34,662 bases of DNA from Bergeyella zoohelcum ATCC 43767. GTDB taxonomy: Bacteria > Bacteroidota > Bacteroidia > Flavobacteriales > Weeksellaceae. A program made the translations under genes and the position numbers. The DNA lies in contig NZ_JH932293.1 in assembly GCF_000301075.1 (NCBI RefSeq), positions 486,423 through 521,084 of the forward strand, read 5' to 3'. Below the pieces are notes generated by a model. The model had not been told where the DNA came from. It saw only the letters and a list, made by a program, of their open reading frames with translations, and did no database searches. Of this stretch, positions 26,927-34,662 are shown piece after piece; position 1 is the stretch's first letter; each line of letters begins with the position of its first letter.

Positions 26927-27460
26927 TTATTTCGTTTCTGATTTCACTTCTGTAATATATCCAGAGTAGGAAATCGGAATTCTGTCATTCGCTTGTACGG
27001 AAAGATAAGCACTTCCGTTTTTAGAAATTTCAATAAAAATCTTCTGAACAGCCTTTGCATCTTTTGGCGTGATGGTAATGATATATCCTCCTTTCTTGGT
27101 GGTTTTTTTATCATATAGATAGTGATTTGAAGTAAAATTCAATCCATTATCATTTGGGTCCATCGTGGCTACAAATCTTCGTCCATAATAAGGTAAATAG
27201 ACCGTGATTTCTTTTTCCTTTACATCCATACCATAGGTTTCTGTATTGAGTTCATAAAGTCTTGCGGATGAATGTGTAGGGTGTGTATTCATTACTGCTC
27301 TTATATCTTGGTTAGTGGGATGTGCTCTTTGAGCTTTAAAAGAAAAATGTTTTTGTTCTGTGATTTTTTCAAGGGTATGTGGTAAAATATGAGTTTGCGA
27401 ACTACATGACCATATTGTAAGAAACATAAGGGAACTGGATAATGCGGCGTATGTTTTCAT
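26927..27460 (-). CDS. DUF4251 family lipoprotein
   Basis: A 177-residue exported protein of unknown function. The signal ends WSCSS with a lipobox cysteine at C19. The segment HFSFKAQRAHPTNQD (38-52), the repeated-strand region ITVYLPYYGRRF (84-95) and the end VQANDRIPISYSGYI (about 154-168) fit DUF4251, which I know as a Bacteroidetes lipoprotein family. It is largely beta-stranded. It converges with the T9SS pair and diverges from the M48 protease gene, about 100 bases away. No exact -7 box was found upstream. Confidence 0.8.
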   Translation of the reverse strand: MKTYAALSSSLMFLTIWSCSSQTHILPHTLEKITEQKHFSFKAQRAHPTNQDIRAVMNTHPTHSSARLYELNTETYGMDVKEKEITVYLPYYGRRFVATMDPNDNGLNFTSNHYLYDKKTTKKGGYIITITPKDAKAVQKIFIEISKNGSAYLSVQANDRIPISYSGYITEVKSETK

Positions 27461-27562
27461 TTTTCAAAGGTTTTTATATAATTGTAACTGGTTTTTATTT
27501 TTATGATATTTTACATCCACAATGGAATAAAAATTGATAAATCGTTATCTAAAATATAAGCA

Positions 27563-28366
27563 ATGAAAAATCTAAGCCAAATTATATCAGGATTAATAGG
27601 AGTAGTAATTTTGGGAGCTTGCTATACCAATCCAATGACGGGAAGACGCTCTTTACAAATGAAAGGCAATACAGATTTGTCTGCCATGGCGGCTACAGAA
27701 TATACCAAAACACTTGCTCAGTCAAAGGTAGTTACAGGAACTAAGGAAGCCAATATGGTGAAAAATGTAGGAATGAGAATAAAAAATGCGGCAGAAAGAT
27801 ACTATAAAAATATAGGAAGGGAGCAAGATTTAAGTGGTTATAGCTGGCAGTTTACCTTAATTCAAAATTCGCAATTGAACGCTTGGTGTATGCCAGGTGG
27901 TAAGGTGGCTGTATATACAGGAATTTTACCCGTTACTAAATCAGAAACGGGACTGGCCGTAGTGATGGGGCACGAAGTAGCTCATGCACTTGCAGGGCAT
28001 GGAAACGAGAGAATTACGCAGGCTACCATCGCTCAGTATGGAGGAGCCGTAATAGGAGGAAGTATTTCTAACCGAAATATAAGTGATATATTTAATAGAT
28101 TATACCCTATAGGTGCCAGTGTAGGACTGATGGCTTTCGGTAGAAATCAAGAGCTAGAAGCCGACCAAATGGGGCTATATCTTATGGCAATGGCAGGCTA
28201 TGACCCAAGAGAGGCAGTGCCTTTTTGGAATAGAATGGAAGCGGCAAGTAGTGGACAAGGAAGATTGCCCGCTTATCTTTCTACTCATCCGAGTCCTGAA
28301 AATAGAATAGCAAAAATCAATGCCAATATGCCACATGCATTGAATTATTATAATACTAAGAAATAA
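27563..28366 (+). CDS. M48 family zinc metallopeptidase lipoprotein
   Basis: A 267-residue periplasmic protease of the M48 group (relatives: BepA, LoiP/YcaL), used in envelope protein quality control. The lipobox is GAC with C20. The zinc site is HEVAH (137-141, ligands H137 and H141, catalytic E138), with the third ligand E199 in ELEADQMG. The segment LNAWCMPGGKVAVYTGIL precedes the zinc helix and STHPSPENRI follows, as in the family. There is no TPR domain, so it resembles LoiP more than BepA. The next gene, a small membrane protein, starts 7 bases after its stop, so they are probably co-transcribed. Confidence 0.93.
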   Translation: MKNLSQIISGLIGVVILGACYTNPMTGRRSLQMKGNTDLSAMAATEYTKTLAQSKVVTGTKEANMVKNVGMRIKNAAERYYKNIGREQDLSGYSWQFTLIQNSQLNAWCMPGGKVAVYTGILPVTKSETGLAVVMGHEVAHALAGHGNERITQATIAQYGGAVIGGSISNRNISDIFNRLYPIGASVGLMAFGRNQELEADQMGLYLMAMAGYDPREAVPFWNRMEAASSGQGRLPAYLSTHPSPENRIAKINANMPHALNYYNTKK

Positions 28367-28373
28367 AAAACAA

Positions 28374-28688
28374 ATGAAAAATCTTACTTTGATAGGAGCT
28401 GTTTTATTAGGTTTAGCAGCATTGTTGTATTTTTTACAGGAATCTATAACACTTAAAGATTTTTTTTCACCTCTTAATCTGATGGGGATTTTGGCAGGTG
28501 TAGGTATAGGACTTATTGTAGGGGGCATTGTGGGTTATGTAAGTAAAGGAAGTGCCATTAAAGAAAAGCAAAAGAAGGCCGCCTATCTTCAGCTTCAAAA
28601 AGAAAAGCAAGAGCTGGAAAAGCAAGCTGCAGAACTCGCGATGCAATCTCAGAAAGAAACCAACCACGAAATGGATAATAAAATATAG
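28374..28688 (+). CDS. Small membrane protein with C-terminal coiled coil
   Basis: A 104-residue protein of unknown function. Two hydrophobic helices (about 4-22 and 36-56, the second Gly-rich: GILAGVGIGLIVGGIVGYV) are followed by a charged Gln/Glu/Lys helix (about 60-96) likely to form a coiled coil. It starts 7 bases after the M48 protease stop, which supports it as a real gene and suggests it is an accessory or partner of that protease. No known domain was recognised. Confidence 0.7.
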   Translation: MKNLTLIGAVLLGLAALLYFLQESITLKDFFSPLNLMGILAGVGIGLIVGGIVGYVSKGSAIKEKQKKAAYLQLQKEKQELEKQAAELAMQSQKETNHEMDNKI

Positions 28689-28706
28689 AAAAACAAAAGT
28701 GTGCTA

Positions 28707-28737
28707 TTTTTCAGTACTTTGCCAAAGTACTGAAAAA
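28707..28737. terminator. Perfect 15-bp inverted repeat after the M48 pair
   Basis: TTTTTCAGTACTTTG (28707-28721), one base, then its exact reverse complement (28723-28737). It follows the stop at 28688. The right arm ends in A residues rather than T, so it is a weak intrinsic terminator at best on the plus strand. It adjoins repeat copy B. Confidence 0.5.
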
Positions 28738-28740
28738 TTT

Positions 28741-28775
28741 TGGTAAAGTGCTTTGAAAGCGTTTTAAAACTCAGG
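28741..28775. repeat. Degenerate intergenic repeat, copy B
   Basis: TGGTAAAGTGCTTTGAAAGCGT followed by AAAACTCAGG. The first part matches copy A (13221-13242) with a few substitutions; the AAACTCAGG end matches copy C (24728-24736). Confidence 0.5.
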
Positions 28776-28787
28776 CATCTACAATAC

Positions 28788-28819
28788 AAAAGCTCCACCC
28801 TGTGAAAGGTGGAGCTTTT
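28788..28819. terminator. Bidirectional terminator next to acnB
   Basis: Perfect 12-bp stem (28788-28799 with 28808-28819) with an 8-base loop, A-rich at the left and T-rich at the right. It lies 22 bases beyond the acnB stop and can also end the M48 operon. Confidence 0.88.
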
Positions 28820-28840
28820 TATTATAAATAGACCAATTCC

Positions 28841-31606
28841 TTATATCTTCGTCGAAATCGGTTGAAACTTAGTCAAGTTAATTCCTTCTACAGCTACTTT
28901 GTATTCTTCCATAGTTGGGATTCTTCCTAAGATAGCTGAAAGTACCACTACCGGTGTAGATGCTAAGAGCGATTCTCCTTTTTTGTCGGCACGGTCTTCT
29001 ACCACACGCCCTTGAAACAAACGCGTAGAAGTGGACATTACCGTATCTCCTTTTTCGGCTTTCTCTTGGTTACCCATACAAAGGTTGCACCCCGGACGCT
29101 CCAGATACATAATGTTCTCGTATTCTGTTCTTGCCGTTTGTTTAGGTAACGCATCGCTGAACTCAAAACCTGAATACTTTTGTAGATATTCCCAATCTCC
29201 TTCGGCTTTTAGCTCATCGATGATGTTGTAAGTAGGTGCGGCAACCACCAGCGGTGCATTGAATTTTACTTCGCCGTATTGTTTCTCCAAGTTTTTAAGC
29301 ATTTGCGAAACAATTTTCAAGTCGTCTTTATGCACCATACAAGACCCTACGAAACCTAAATCTACTTTTTTATTATCTCCGTAAAATGACAACGGACGAA
29401 TAGTATCGTGAGTATATCGTTTTGAAATATCCTCGTTGTTTACATCTGGATCGGCAATCATTGGTTCATCAATCAAGTCCAAATCAATGACCACTTCAGC
29501 ATAATATTTTGCATCAGCATCAGGTTGAAGAGCTGGTTTTTCACCCGAACGAATTTCCGCAATACGCTTGTCGGCTTTTGCTATCAGTCCTTTTAGTACT
29601 TGATTTTCGTTGTCCATACCTTTCTCTATCATGATTTGGATACGAGATTTAGCAATTTCCAACGATTCAATCAATGTATCATCTTGCGAAATACAAATTG
29701 ATGCTTTGGCTTTCATCTCGGCCGTCCAATCCGTGAAAGTAAAGGCTTGGTCTGCCAGTAAAGTTCCGATATGTACCTCGATGATTCTTCCTTGGAAGAC
29801 ATTTTCACCGTCAAATTGTTGTAGCATTTGCAATTGTGTAGCATGAACCACATCACGGAAATCCATGTGTTCTTTCATACTTCCTTTGAAGGTAACTTTC
29901 ACAGATTCAGGGATTGGCATAGAAGCCTCACCTGTTGCCAAGGCTAAGGCAACGGTACCCGAATCAGCACCAAAGGCCACCCCTTTAGACATACGCGTGT
30001 GCGAGTCTCCCCCAATGATGATTGCCCACTCATCCACTGTAATATCGTTCAATACTTTGTGGATAACATCCGTCATTGCATGGTATTCCCCTTTGGGGTC
30101 ACGAGCCGTAATGACACCAAAATCGTTCATGAACTTCATCAATTTCGGGATATTTGCCTGAGCTTTTTTGTCCCAAACCGATGCCGTATGACATCCCGAT
30201 TGGTAAGCTCCATCCACGATAGGAGAAATCACCGTAGCCGCCATAGCTTCTAACTCTTGAGCGGTCATCAGTCCTGTAGTATCTTGAGAACCAACGATAT
30301 TTACTTTTACACGAACATCTGAACCTGCATAAAGTGTTTTCCCTGGTGCTACCCCCACTGCATTTTTATTAAAGATTTTTTCTACAGCTGTTAATCCTAC
30401 TCCTTCTTTTACCACTTCTTTGGCAGGAGCGAAGACTTGAGGAGCTTGGATTCCCAAAGTTTGAGCGGCGAAAGTTTGGATTTTTTTACCGAAAACAATC
30501 GCGTACGAACCACCTGCTCTGATGAATTCTAATTTTTGCGGTGTGAAAGACTTAGAAATATCTTTTAATTCTTGGTCTCCGTTGTATAATTTTTTAGTTT
30601 TTGTATTGATGGTCAAAACAGTACCTGTTTCCACAGAGTACACTTGTTCCAGAATGATATCGCCTTTTTCATCACGCACCACATTGCCATCGGCATCGGT
30701 TTTCTTGACCCAGTTTTGTAGGTCAATTCCGATACCTCCCGTTACATCTACTGTAGTTAAGAAAATTGGTGAAATACCGTTCGTTCCGGCTACAATCGGA
30801 GCGATGTTTACAAATGGTACATACGGAGATGCCTGTTTTCCTGTCCAAAGAGCCACATTGTTTACCCCCGACATACGCGAAGACCCTACCCCCATTGTTC
30901 CTTTTTCAGCGATAAGCATCACTTGTTTATCAGGGTGTGCGGCTTTCATCGCCACGATTTCCGCTTGAGCTTCAGGGGAAATCATGGACTTTCCGTGCAA
31001 TTCACGGTCAGAACGAGAGTGGGCTTGGTTTCCTGGTGATAATAAATCCGTAGAAATATCTCCTTCGGCGGCAATATAAGTTACCACTTTAATTTCCTCT
31101 GGAACTTCTGGTAATTGGGTAAAAAATTCTGCTTTTGCGTAGCTTTTCAATATATCTTTTGCAATTGCATTTCCTGCTTTATACGCTTCCGCCAAACGAG
31201 CTGTATCGGCATCGTAAAGGAATACTTGTGTTTTGAGTACTTCAGCGGCTTTTTGAGCAATCGCTTCGTCGTTTCCAAGGGCTAAATCCAATAACACTTT
31301 AATGGATGGACCACCTTTCATGTGCGACAATAACTCAAAAGCGAAGTCGGTAGAAATTTCTGCAATATTTTCTTTTCCAAGGACGATGTCTTTCAAAAAC
31401 TGAGCTTTTACTCCTGCTGCAGAAGTAGTTCCTGGAAGGGTGTTGTAGATGAAATGGTGAATGGCATCTGCTCTATGCGAACTATTTTCATCTTTGATTT
31501 GCTCGATGATTTCGCTGAGCAATTCTGCCCCATCAATGGGTTTAGGGTGTAAGCCCTGTTGTTTTCTTTCTTCAATTTCTTGAATGTAATCGTTGTAAAG
31601 ATTCAT
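28841..31606 (-). CDS. acnB: Aconitate hydratase B (bifunctional aconitase/2-methylisocitrate dehydratase)
   Basis: Converts citrate to isocitrate; AcnB enzymes also act on 2-methylisocitrate. At 921 aa it is somewhat longer than E. coli AcnB (865). The N-terminal HEAT-like helical domain (about 1-160) is followed by the swivel domain and the catalytic domains. 4Fe-4S ligands: C756 (GSCMVHKDD) and C840/C843 (PGCNLCMGNQ). IIGGDSHTRMSKGVAFGADSG is the active-site block. I chose ATG 31606 (MNLYNDYIQEIEERK), where family members start; an in-frame ATG 21 bases upstream is less likely. Monocistronic. An imperfect hairpin lies in its leader. By eye its base composition is slightly richer in G+C than its neighbours. 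Confidence 0.96.
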   Translation of the reverse strand: MNLYNDYIQEIEERKQQGLHPKPIDGAELLSEIIEQIKDENSSHRADAIHHFIYNTLPGTTSAAGVKAQFLKDIVLGKENIAEISTDFAFELLSHMKGGPSIKVLLDLALGNDEAIAQKAAEVLKTQVFLYDADTARLAEAYKAGNAIAKDILKSYAKAEFFTQLPEVPEEIKVVTYIAAEGDISTDLLSPGNQAHSRSDRELHGKSMISPEAQAEIVAMKAAHPDKQVMLIAEKGTMGVGSSRMSGVNNVALWTGKQASPYVPFVNIAPIVAGTNGISPIFLTTVDVTGGIGIDLQNWVKKTDADGNVVRDEKGDIILEQVYSVETGTVLTINTKTKKLYNGDQELKDISKSFTPQKLEFIRAGGSYAIVFGKKIQTFAAQTLGIQAPQVFAPAKEVVKEGVGLTAVEKIFNKNAVGVAPGKTLYAGSDVRVKVNIVGSQDTTGLMTAQELEAMAATVISPIVDGAYQSGCHTASVWDKKAQANIPKLMKFMNDFGVITARDPKGEYHAMTDVIHKVLNDITVDEWAIIIGGDSHTRMSKGVAFGADSGTVALALATGEASMPIPESVKVTFKGSMKEHMDFRDVVHATQLQMLQQFDGENVFQGRIIEVHIGTLLADQAFTFTDWTAEMKAKASICISQDDTLIESLEIAKSRIQIMIEKGMDNENQVLKGLIAKADKRIAEIRSGEKPALQPDADAKYYAEVVIDLDLIDEPMIADPDVNNEDISKRYTHDTIRPLSFYGDNKKVDLGFVGSCMVHKDDLKIVSQMLKNLEKQYGEVKFNAPLVVAAPTYNIIDELKAEGDWEYLQKYSGFEFSDALPKQTARTEYENIMYLERPGCNLCMGNQEKAEKGDTVMSTSTRLFQGRVVEDRADKKGESLLASTPVVVLSAILGRIPTMEEYKVAVEGINLTKFQPISTKI

Positions 31607-31966
31607 AATAGACTTTAGTTTTATCAAAAATTGGAGCCAATTTCTTAGTGTATTAAAGAATTGGGCTAAAAAACATTGAACTGAGTCAATGGAAAATCAT
31701 TTTTGTAAGTCAGTGTATTTTCAAAGCAACACTATTCCACGCAAAAATACTAAAAGGGATTAATATTTTAATGAGATTGAGAAAGATTGAAAATGTAATA
31801 AATCTTATTTATAATCATTCTATTTAACAGTGGTCTTTTTATGAAGATAGCAAGTAAAGAACAATCAAATTGTAAAGTGAAAAGATGTAATTTATCATGT
31901 TTTATTTCAGAACATTGGTATAAACTTTGTGAATTATATACCTAGTAAATTTAAAATCATTATGAT
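31607..31966. other. Divergent intergenic gap between acnB and the PepSY-like gene
   Basis: About 360 bases, AT-rich, with no ORF or RNA gene recognised. The only structure seen is an imperfect inverted repeat, AGCCAATTTCTT (31635-31646) against AAAGAATTGGGCT (about 31655-31667), in the acnB leader. No exact TAnnTTTG box with good spacing was found for either gene. Confidence 0.4.
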
Positions 31967-32395
31967 ATGAAAAAAATACTAATCACAGCAATGACATTGT
32001 TTGTAGGGGTAATTTTTGGACAAGAAGGCCCTATAGGTTTTAATCAACTTCCCAAAAACGCTCAATCCTTTGTGAATAAATATTTCGGTAAGGGTGTGGT
32101 AAGTACTGTTATTAGAGACAAAGAAGTTTCTAAAATAGATTACAAAGTAATAATGAAAGATGGTACGAAAATAACATTCGATGGAAGAGGAAATTGGGAT
32201 GATGTAGAAACAAAGGGATATTCTGTTCCTGCAGCACTTATTCCTGTCTCTATTAGAAACTATGTAGCTCAAAATTATAAAGGGATCCAGATAGTAGGAA
32301 TTGATAAAGAGTCTTATAAATATAAGATAGAACTTTCTAATCGAATGGATTTAGAATTTAATAAACAAGGTAAGTTCATTAAGATAGGTGATTAA
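31967..32395 (+). CDS. PepSY-like (DUF2874) periplasmic protein
   Basis: A 142-residue exported protein with a signal peptide (MKKILITAMTLFVGVIFGQ). Two copies of the PepSY-like fold are visible: LPKNAQSFVNKYFGKGVVSTV with YKVIMKDGTKITFDGRGNW (28-76), then IPVSIRNYVAQNYKGIQIVGI with YKYKIELSNRMDLEFNKQGKF (about 91-138). This tandem arrangement is typical of the family in Bacteroidetes. Its function is unknown; related domains bind or inhibit peptidases. It has its own terminator and stands alone between acnB and a convergent lipoprotein gene. Confidence 0.87.
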   Translation: MKKILITAMTLFVGVIFGQEGPIGFNQLPKNAQSFVNKYFGKGVVSTVIRDKEVSKIDYKVIMKDGTKITFDGRGNWDDVETKGYSVPAALIPVSIRNYVAQNYKGIQIVGIDKESYKYKIELSNRMDLEFNKQGKFIKIGD

Positions 32396-32416
32396 TCCTT
32401 TTGAGTTAAGGTATAT

Positions 32417-32454
32417 AAAACAGTACAGATGAATGAAATTTGTACTGTTTTTTT
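32417..32454 (+). terminator. Terminator of the PepSY-like gene
   Basis: Perfect 11-bp stem AAAACAGTACA/TGTACTGTTTT with a 13-base loop, followed by a run of T, 21 bases after the stop. Confidence 0.85.
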
Positions 32455-32509
32455 ATACGCAGATAAACTGTTGGGTTACTTGATAACAGTGTGGTAATGA
32501 GGATGAAAA

Positions 32510-32539
32510 AATCCTTTTGTACCGCAGTAGAAAAGGATT
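32510..32539 (-). terminator. Terminator of the small lipoprotein gene
   Basis: 9-bp stem AATCCTTTT/AAAAGGATT with a 12-base loop. On the minus strand it is followed by TTTTTC. It lies 27 bases beyond the stop at 32567. Confidence 0.75.
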
Positions 32540-32566
32540 AAGATTTTATTTTTAAGGAGGGGAGCG

Positions 32567-32947
32567 TTATTTTTTTTCATCTTTGGTAGCTCTGGTAGCA
32601 CTGTAGATAATAGCGGCTACTCCTGCGATACCGATGCCTATCCCTGCTGTTCTTACTCCTGATTTTCTAAGGTCTTTAGAAGATTTTACATCACTTTTAG
32701 CTAAAAGAATTTGTTCCTTTTTTCCTCTGGTAGAATAGCCTACTATGCTATCATGAGTAAGATGAGAAAAAGTCATTCTGTGTTTTTCATTGTTTTCCAG
32801 AGTAAACTTATAACGCTTTCCAGAGTTCAGTTGGGAAAAATTTTTAGGTTGATTGGGAGTAGCGGTATATTTAGTAGTTACGCTACAAGATGATAAAGCT
32901 AAAGCAACTGAAAGGAAACCGCTAAAAATGGTATATTTTGTTTTCAT
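32567..32947 (-). CDS. Small lipoprotein with C-terminal Gly-rich hydrophobic segment
   Basis: A 126-residue exported protein of unknown function. The signal peptide ends LSSCS, a lipobox with C21. The middle (about 40-85) is a small beta domain (RYKFTLENNEKHRMTFSHLTHDSIVGY) like those in short bacterial lipoproteins that carry one RNA-binding-like or OB-like sheet; I do not recognise the family. Residues 98-117 (RTAGIGIGIAGVAAIIYSAT) form a Gly/Ala-rich hydrophobic segment, then a basic/acidic tail. An exact -7 box and a terminator support it as a transcribed gene. Confidence 0.72.
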   Translation of the reverse strand: MKTKYTIFSGFLSVALALSSCSVTTKYTATPNQPKNFSQLNSGKRYKFTLENNEKHRMTFSHLTHDSIVGYSTRGKKEQILLAKSDVKSSKDLRKSGVRTAGIGIGIAGVAAIIYSATRATKDEKK

Positions 32948-32963
32948 GTAATTTAATTTTTAC

Positions 32964-32971
32964 CAAAAGTA
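32964..32971 (-). promoter_or_regulatory. Putative -7 box of the small lipoprotein gene (TACTTTTG)
   Basis: The minus strand reads TACTTTTG, an exact TAnnTTTG match, 16 bases before the start codon. The -33 region has GTG rather than TTG. Confidence 0.45.
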
Positions 32972-33012
32972 CATATTTTCTTTAAATTCACACTTTTTTT
33001 CTGAAAAATTCC

Positions 33013-34521
33013 TTAGTGATTTAATTTGAATTTTTCAAGTTCGTTCGCGATGCTTCTATCATTTGCCAACCTTGGAAGTTTATTTTGTCCCCCTAATTTC
33101 CCTGTGGATTTAGCAAAATCTATGAAAGAATTGCTTTTTAAAATGGTAATTTTTAATCTTCTGAGGATGTTGCCCTCTCTTAAATCTTTGTAATAAATAT
33201 TTTTGGCACACATTTCAGCGTCTAATTGTTCTTCAAAAGCGAGGACATTTTCGGGAGCCGTATCAAATTCTATCAGCCATTCGTGGTAGGGAAGTCCCTC
33301 ATTAGGATTGACCTGCGGTGCGAGATGATATTCTCTTACCATGACTTCTGGAAAGGCTTTCAAAGTATTTTTCATAGAAGTTTCCGCCTCATGGCCAATG
33401 ACATGTTCTCCAAATGCTGAAGTAAAGTGTTTCGTTCTTCCAGTAACTAAAATTCGGTATGGATTTTTTGAAATAAACTGAACCACATCACCTATAGAAT
33501 ATGCCCAAAGCCCACTATTGGTGGTAATAATGAGTGCATAATCTTTGTAGAGTTCTATTTCAGAAAGAGTATATCTACGGGGATTTTCTTTTCCTATTTC
33601 TTCTAAAGGAACAAATTCATAGAAAATACCATGGTGGGTGAGTAGCTGTAGCCCCTCTTGGGTACAGTCATCTTGAAAGGCAAAAAATCCTTCACTGGCG
33701 GGGAAAGTTTGAATGACATCCACAGGTTTTCCTAATAGTTCATTCATTTTTTCGCGGTAGGGTTCATAGTTGACCCCACCTGTAACAATGATTTGTAGCC
33801 GAGGGAAAATTTCTTTGATGCTTTTACCGTGCTTGTCTCTTAGTTTTTCGAAATACATGATGAGCCAAGGTGGAATGCCCGAAATAAGGGTCATATTCTC
33901 ATGTTCTGTTTCTTGTATGATGGCATCTAGTTTGGTTTCCCAGTCTTCAATGGTATTGGTTTCCCATGAAGGTAGTCTGTTTTTTTGCAGGTACTGAGGA
34001 ATATGATGAGCAACGATTCCCGAAAGACGCCCCACTTTAATTCCGAAGAGGTCTTCTAAGGCAGGACTTCCTTGGAGAAAAATCATTTTACCGTTCACGA
34101 AATCGGCATTATTTTTTTGAGCGATATAGTGAAACAAGGCACTTTGGGCGGCTTTTACTTGGTCATCCATTCCTTCACTTGTCAGCGGAATATACTTCGC
34201 TCCCGAAGTGGTTCCTGAGGTTTTGGCAAAATAGGTTGGGGTATCAGGGTAGAGAATATGGGCTTGTCCTTTTTTTATGCGTTCTATATAGGGTCTTAGG
34301 TCTTCATAATCCGAAATGGGAACTTGCCTTTGAAAATCTTGTATAGATTGGATGCTTTCAAAATTTCTTTCTCTTCCGAAGAGGGTTTTATTGGCTTTGT
34401 TTACCAGTTCTAAAAGCAGTTTTTCTTGATCTTCAGCAGCATTTTGTTTATGTTGATATGATTTTTTTACATGATTTTTTGCCCAAATTTTGGCAATTGT
34501 TTTTTTGATGTATCCTATCAT
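33013..34521 (-). CDS. GH3 (auxin-responsive promoter) family adenylating enzyme
   Basis: A 502-residue member of the ANL acyl-adenylate superfamily. The ATP-binding motif is FAKTSGTTSGAKYIP (98-112). Further blocks are VTGGVNYEPYREKM, TFPASEGFFAFQDD and NSGLWAYSIGDVVQF, as in GH3 proteins. Plant GH3 enzymes join amino acids to hormone carboxylates; bacterial members, widespread in Bacteroidetes, have no settled substrate. The protein is cytosolic, with a basic N-terminus. The neighbouring lipoprotein gene has its own signals, so no partner is indicated. Upstream sequence runs to the end of the window with no exact promoter box. Confidence 0.9.
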   Translation of the reverse strand: MIGYIKKTIAKIWAKNHVKKSYQHKQNAAEDQEKLLLELVNKANKTLFGRERNFESIQSIQDFQRQVPISDYEDLRPYIERIKKGQAHILYPDTPTYFAKTSGTTSGAKYIPLTSEGMDDQVKAAQSALFHYIAQKNNADFVNGKMIFLQGSPALEDLFGIKVGRLSGIVAHHIPQYLQKNRLPSWETNTIEDWETKLDAIIQETEHENMTLISGIPPWLIMYFEKLRDKHGKSIKEIFPRLQIIVTGGVNYEPYREKMNELLGKPVDVIQTFPASEGFFAFQDDCTQEGLQLLTHHGIFYEFVPLEEIGKENPRRYTLSEIELYKDYALIITTNSGLWAYSIGDVVQFISKNPYRILVTGRTKHFTSAFGEHVIGHEAETSMKNTLKAFPEVMVREYHLAPQVNPNEGLPYHEWLIEFDTAPENVLAFEEQLDAEMCAKNIYYKDLREGNILRRLKITILKSNSFIDFAKSTGKLGGQNKLPRLANDRSIANELEKFKLNH

Positions 34522-34612
34522 AGTATTCGGGGTTATGATGAAGTGATTTAAGGCTGTGAATTTAGTGAAAATATTGAGATGATGCTTTGATTTTTGTTTT
34601 TCAAATCACATT

Positions 34613-34629
34613 TGACCCCGCTAGGGTCA
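34613..34629. other. Short inverted repeat TGACCC/GGGTCA
   Basis: Perfect 6-bp arms with a CGCTA centre, unusually G+C-rich for the surrounding sequence, about 90 bases upstream of the GH3 gene. Neither side has a T run, so it is not an obvious terminator; an operator or a repeat fragment are possible. Confidence 0.3.
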
Positions 34630-34662
34630 TAAAAATCTTTTTGCGTATTAGAAAACTTTATC

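Overview
The window is an AT-rich chromosomal segment of a Bacteroidetes bacterium, most likely a flavobacterium of the Chryseobacterium/Riemerella/Elizabethkingia clade (Weeksellaceae); the genus is an inference. Evidence: two proteins with type IX secretion (T9SS) C-terminal sorting domains, glutamine synthetase III, a Rho factor with a long disordered insert, a long SecA without a C-terminal zinc domain, several Bacteroidetes-typical families (DUF4293, DUF4251, DUF2795, PepSY-like), and several upstream regions with the Bacteroidetes -7 box TAnnTTTG. I see no rRNA, tRNA, CRISPR array, phage or intact insertion sequence. Most of the window looks like ordinary core genome.

Layout. 1-1360: a secreted surface protein with adhesin/tail-fibre-like repeats, then a shared terminator. 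1374-6392, minus strand: glutamine synthetase III (glnN), Mn-type superoxide dismutase and Rho. 6539-8854, plus strand: DUF4293 membrane protein and an MsbA-like ABC exporter. 8932-13635, minus strand: an apparent operon miaE - tryptophanase - MeaB GTPase, preceded by an acyltransferase-3 membrane protein and a small His-tailed membrane protein. 13765-15372, minus: class I fumarase. 15734-20251, plus: nucleotide-sugar epimerase, DUF2795 protein, SecA. 20398-24372, plus: outer-membrane barrel, imelysin lipoprotein and di-heme c-type oxidoreductase, probably an iron-related envelope system. 24878-26845, plus: two adjacent T9SS cargo proteins. 26927-28688: DUF4251 lipoprotein (minus), then an M48 metalloprotease lipoprotein and a small membrane/coiled-coil protein (plus). 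28841-31606, minus: aconitase B. 31967-32395, plus: PepSY-like periplasmic protein. 32567-34521, minus: small lipoprotein and a GH3-family adenylating enzyme.

How they fit together. Fumarase and aconitase B are TCA-cycle enzymes; GlnN assimilates ammonia; tryptophanase should make the cell indole-positive. SecA feeds the general export path used by the many signal-peptide and lipoprotein genes here, two of which then use T9SS. The most distinctive features are the barrel/imelysin/di-heme locus, the miaE-tnaA-meaB linkage, the T9SS pair with W-centred internal repeats, and a family of decayed intergenic repeats shared by at least four gaps. I found no clear evidence of a wholly new defence or mobile system.
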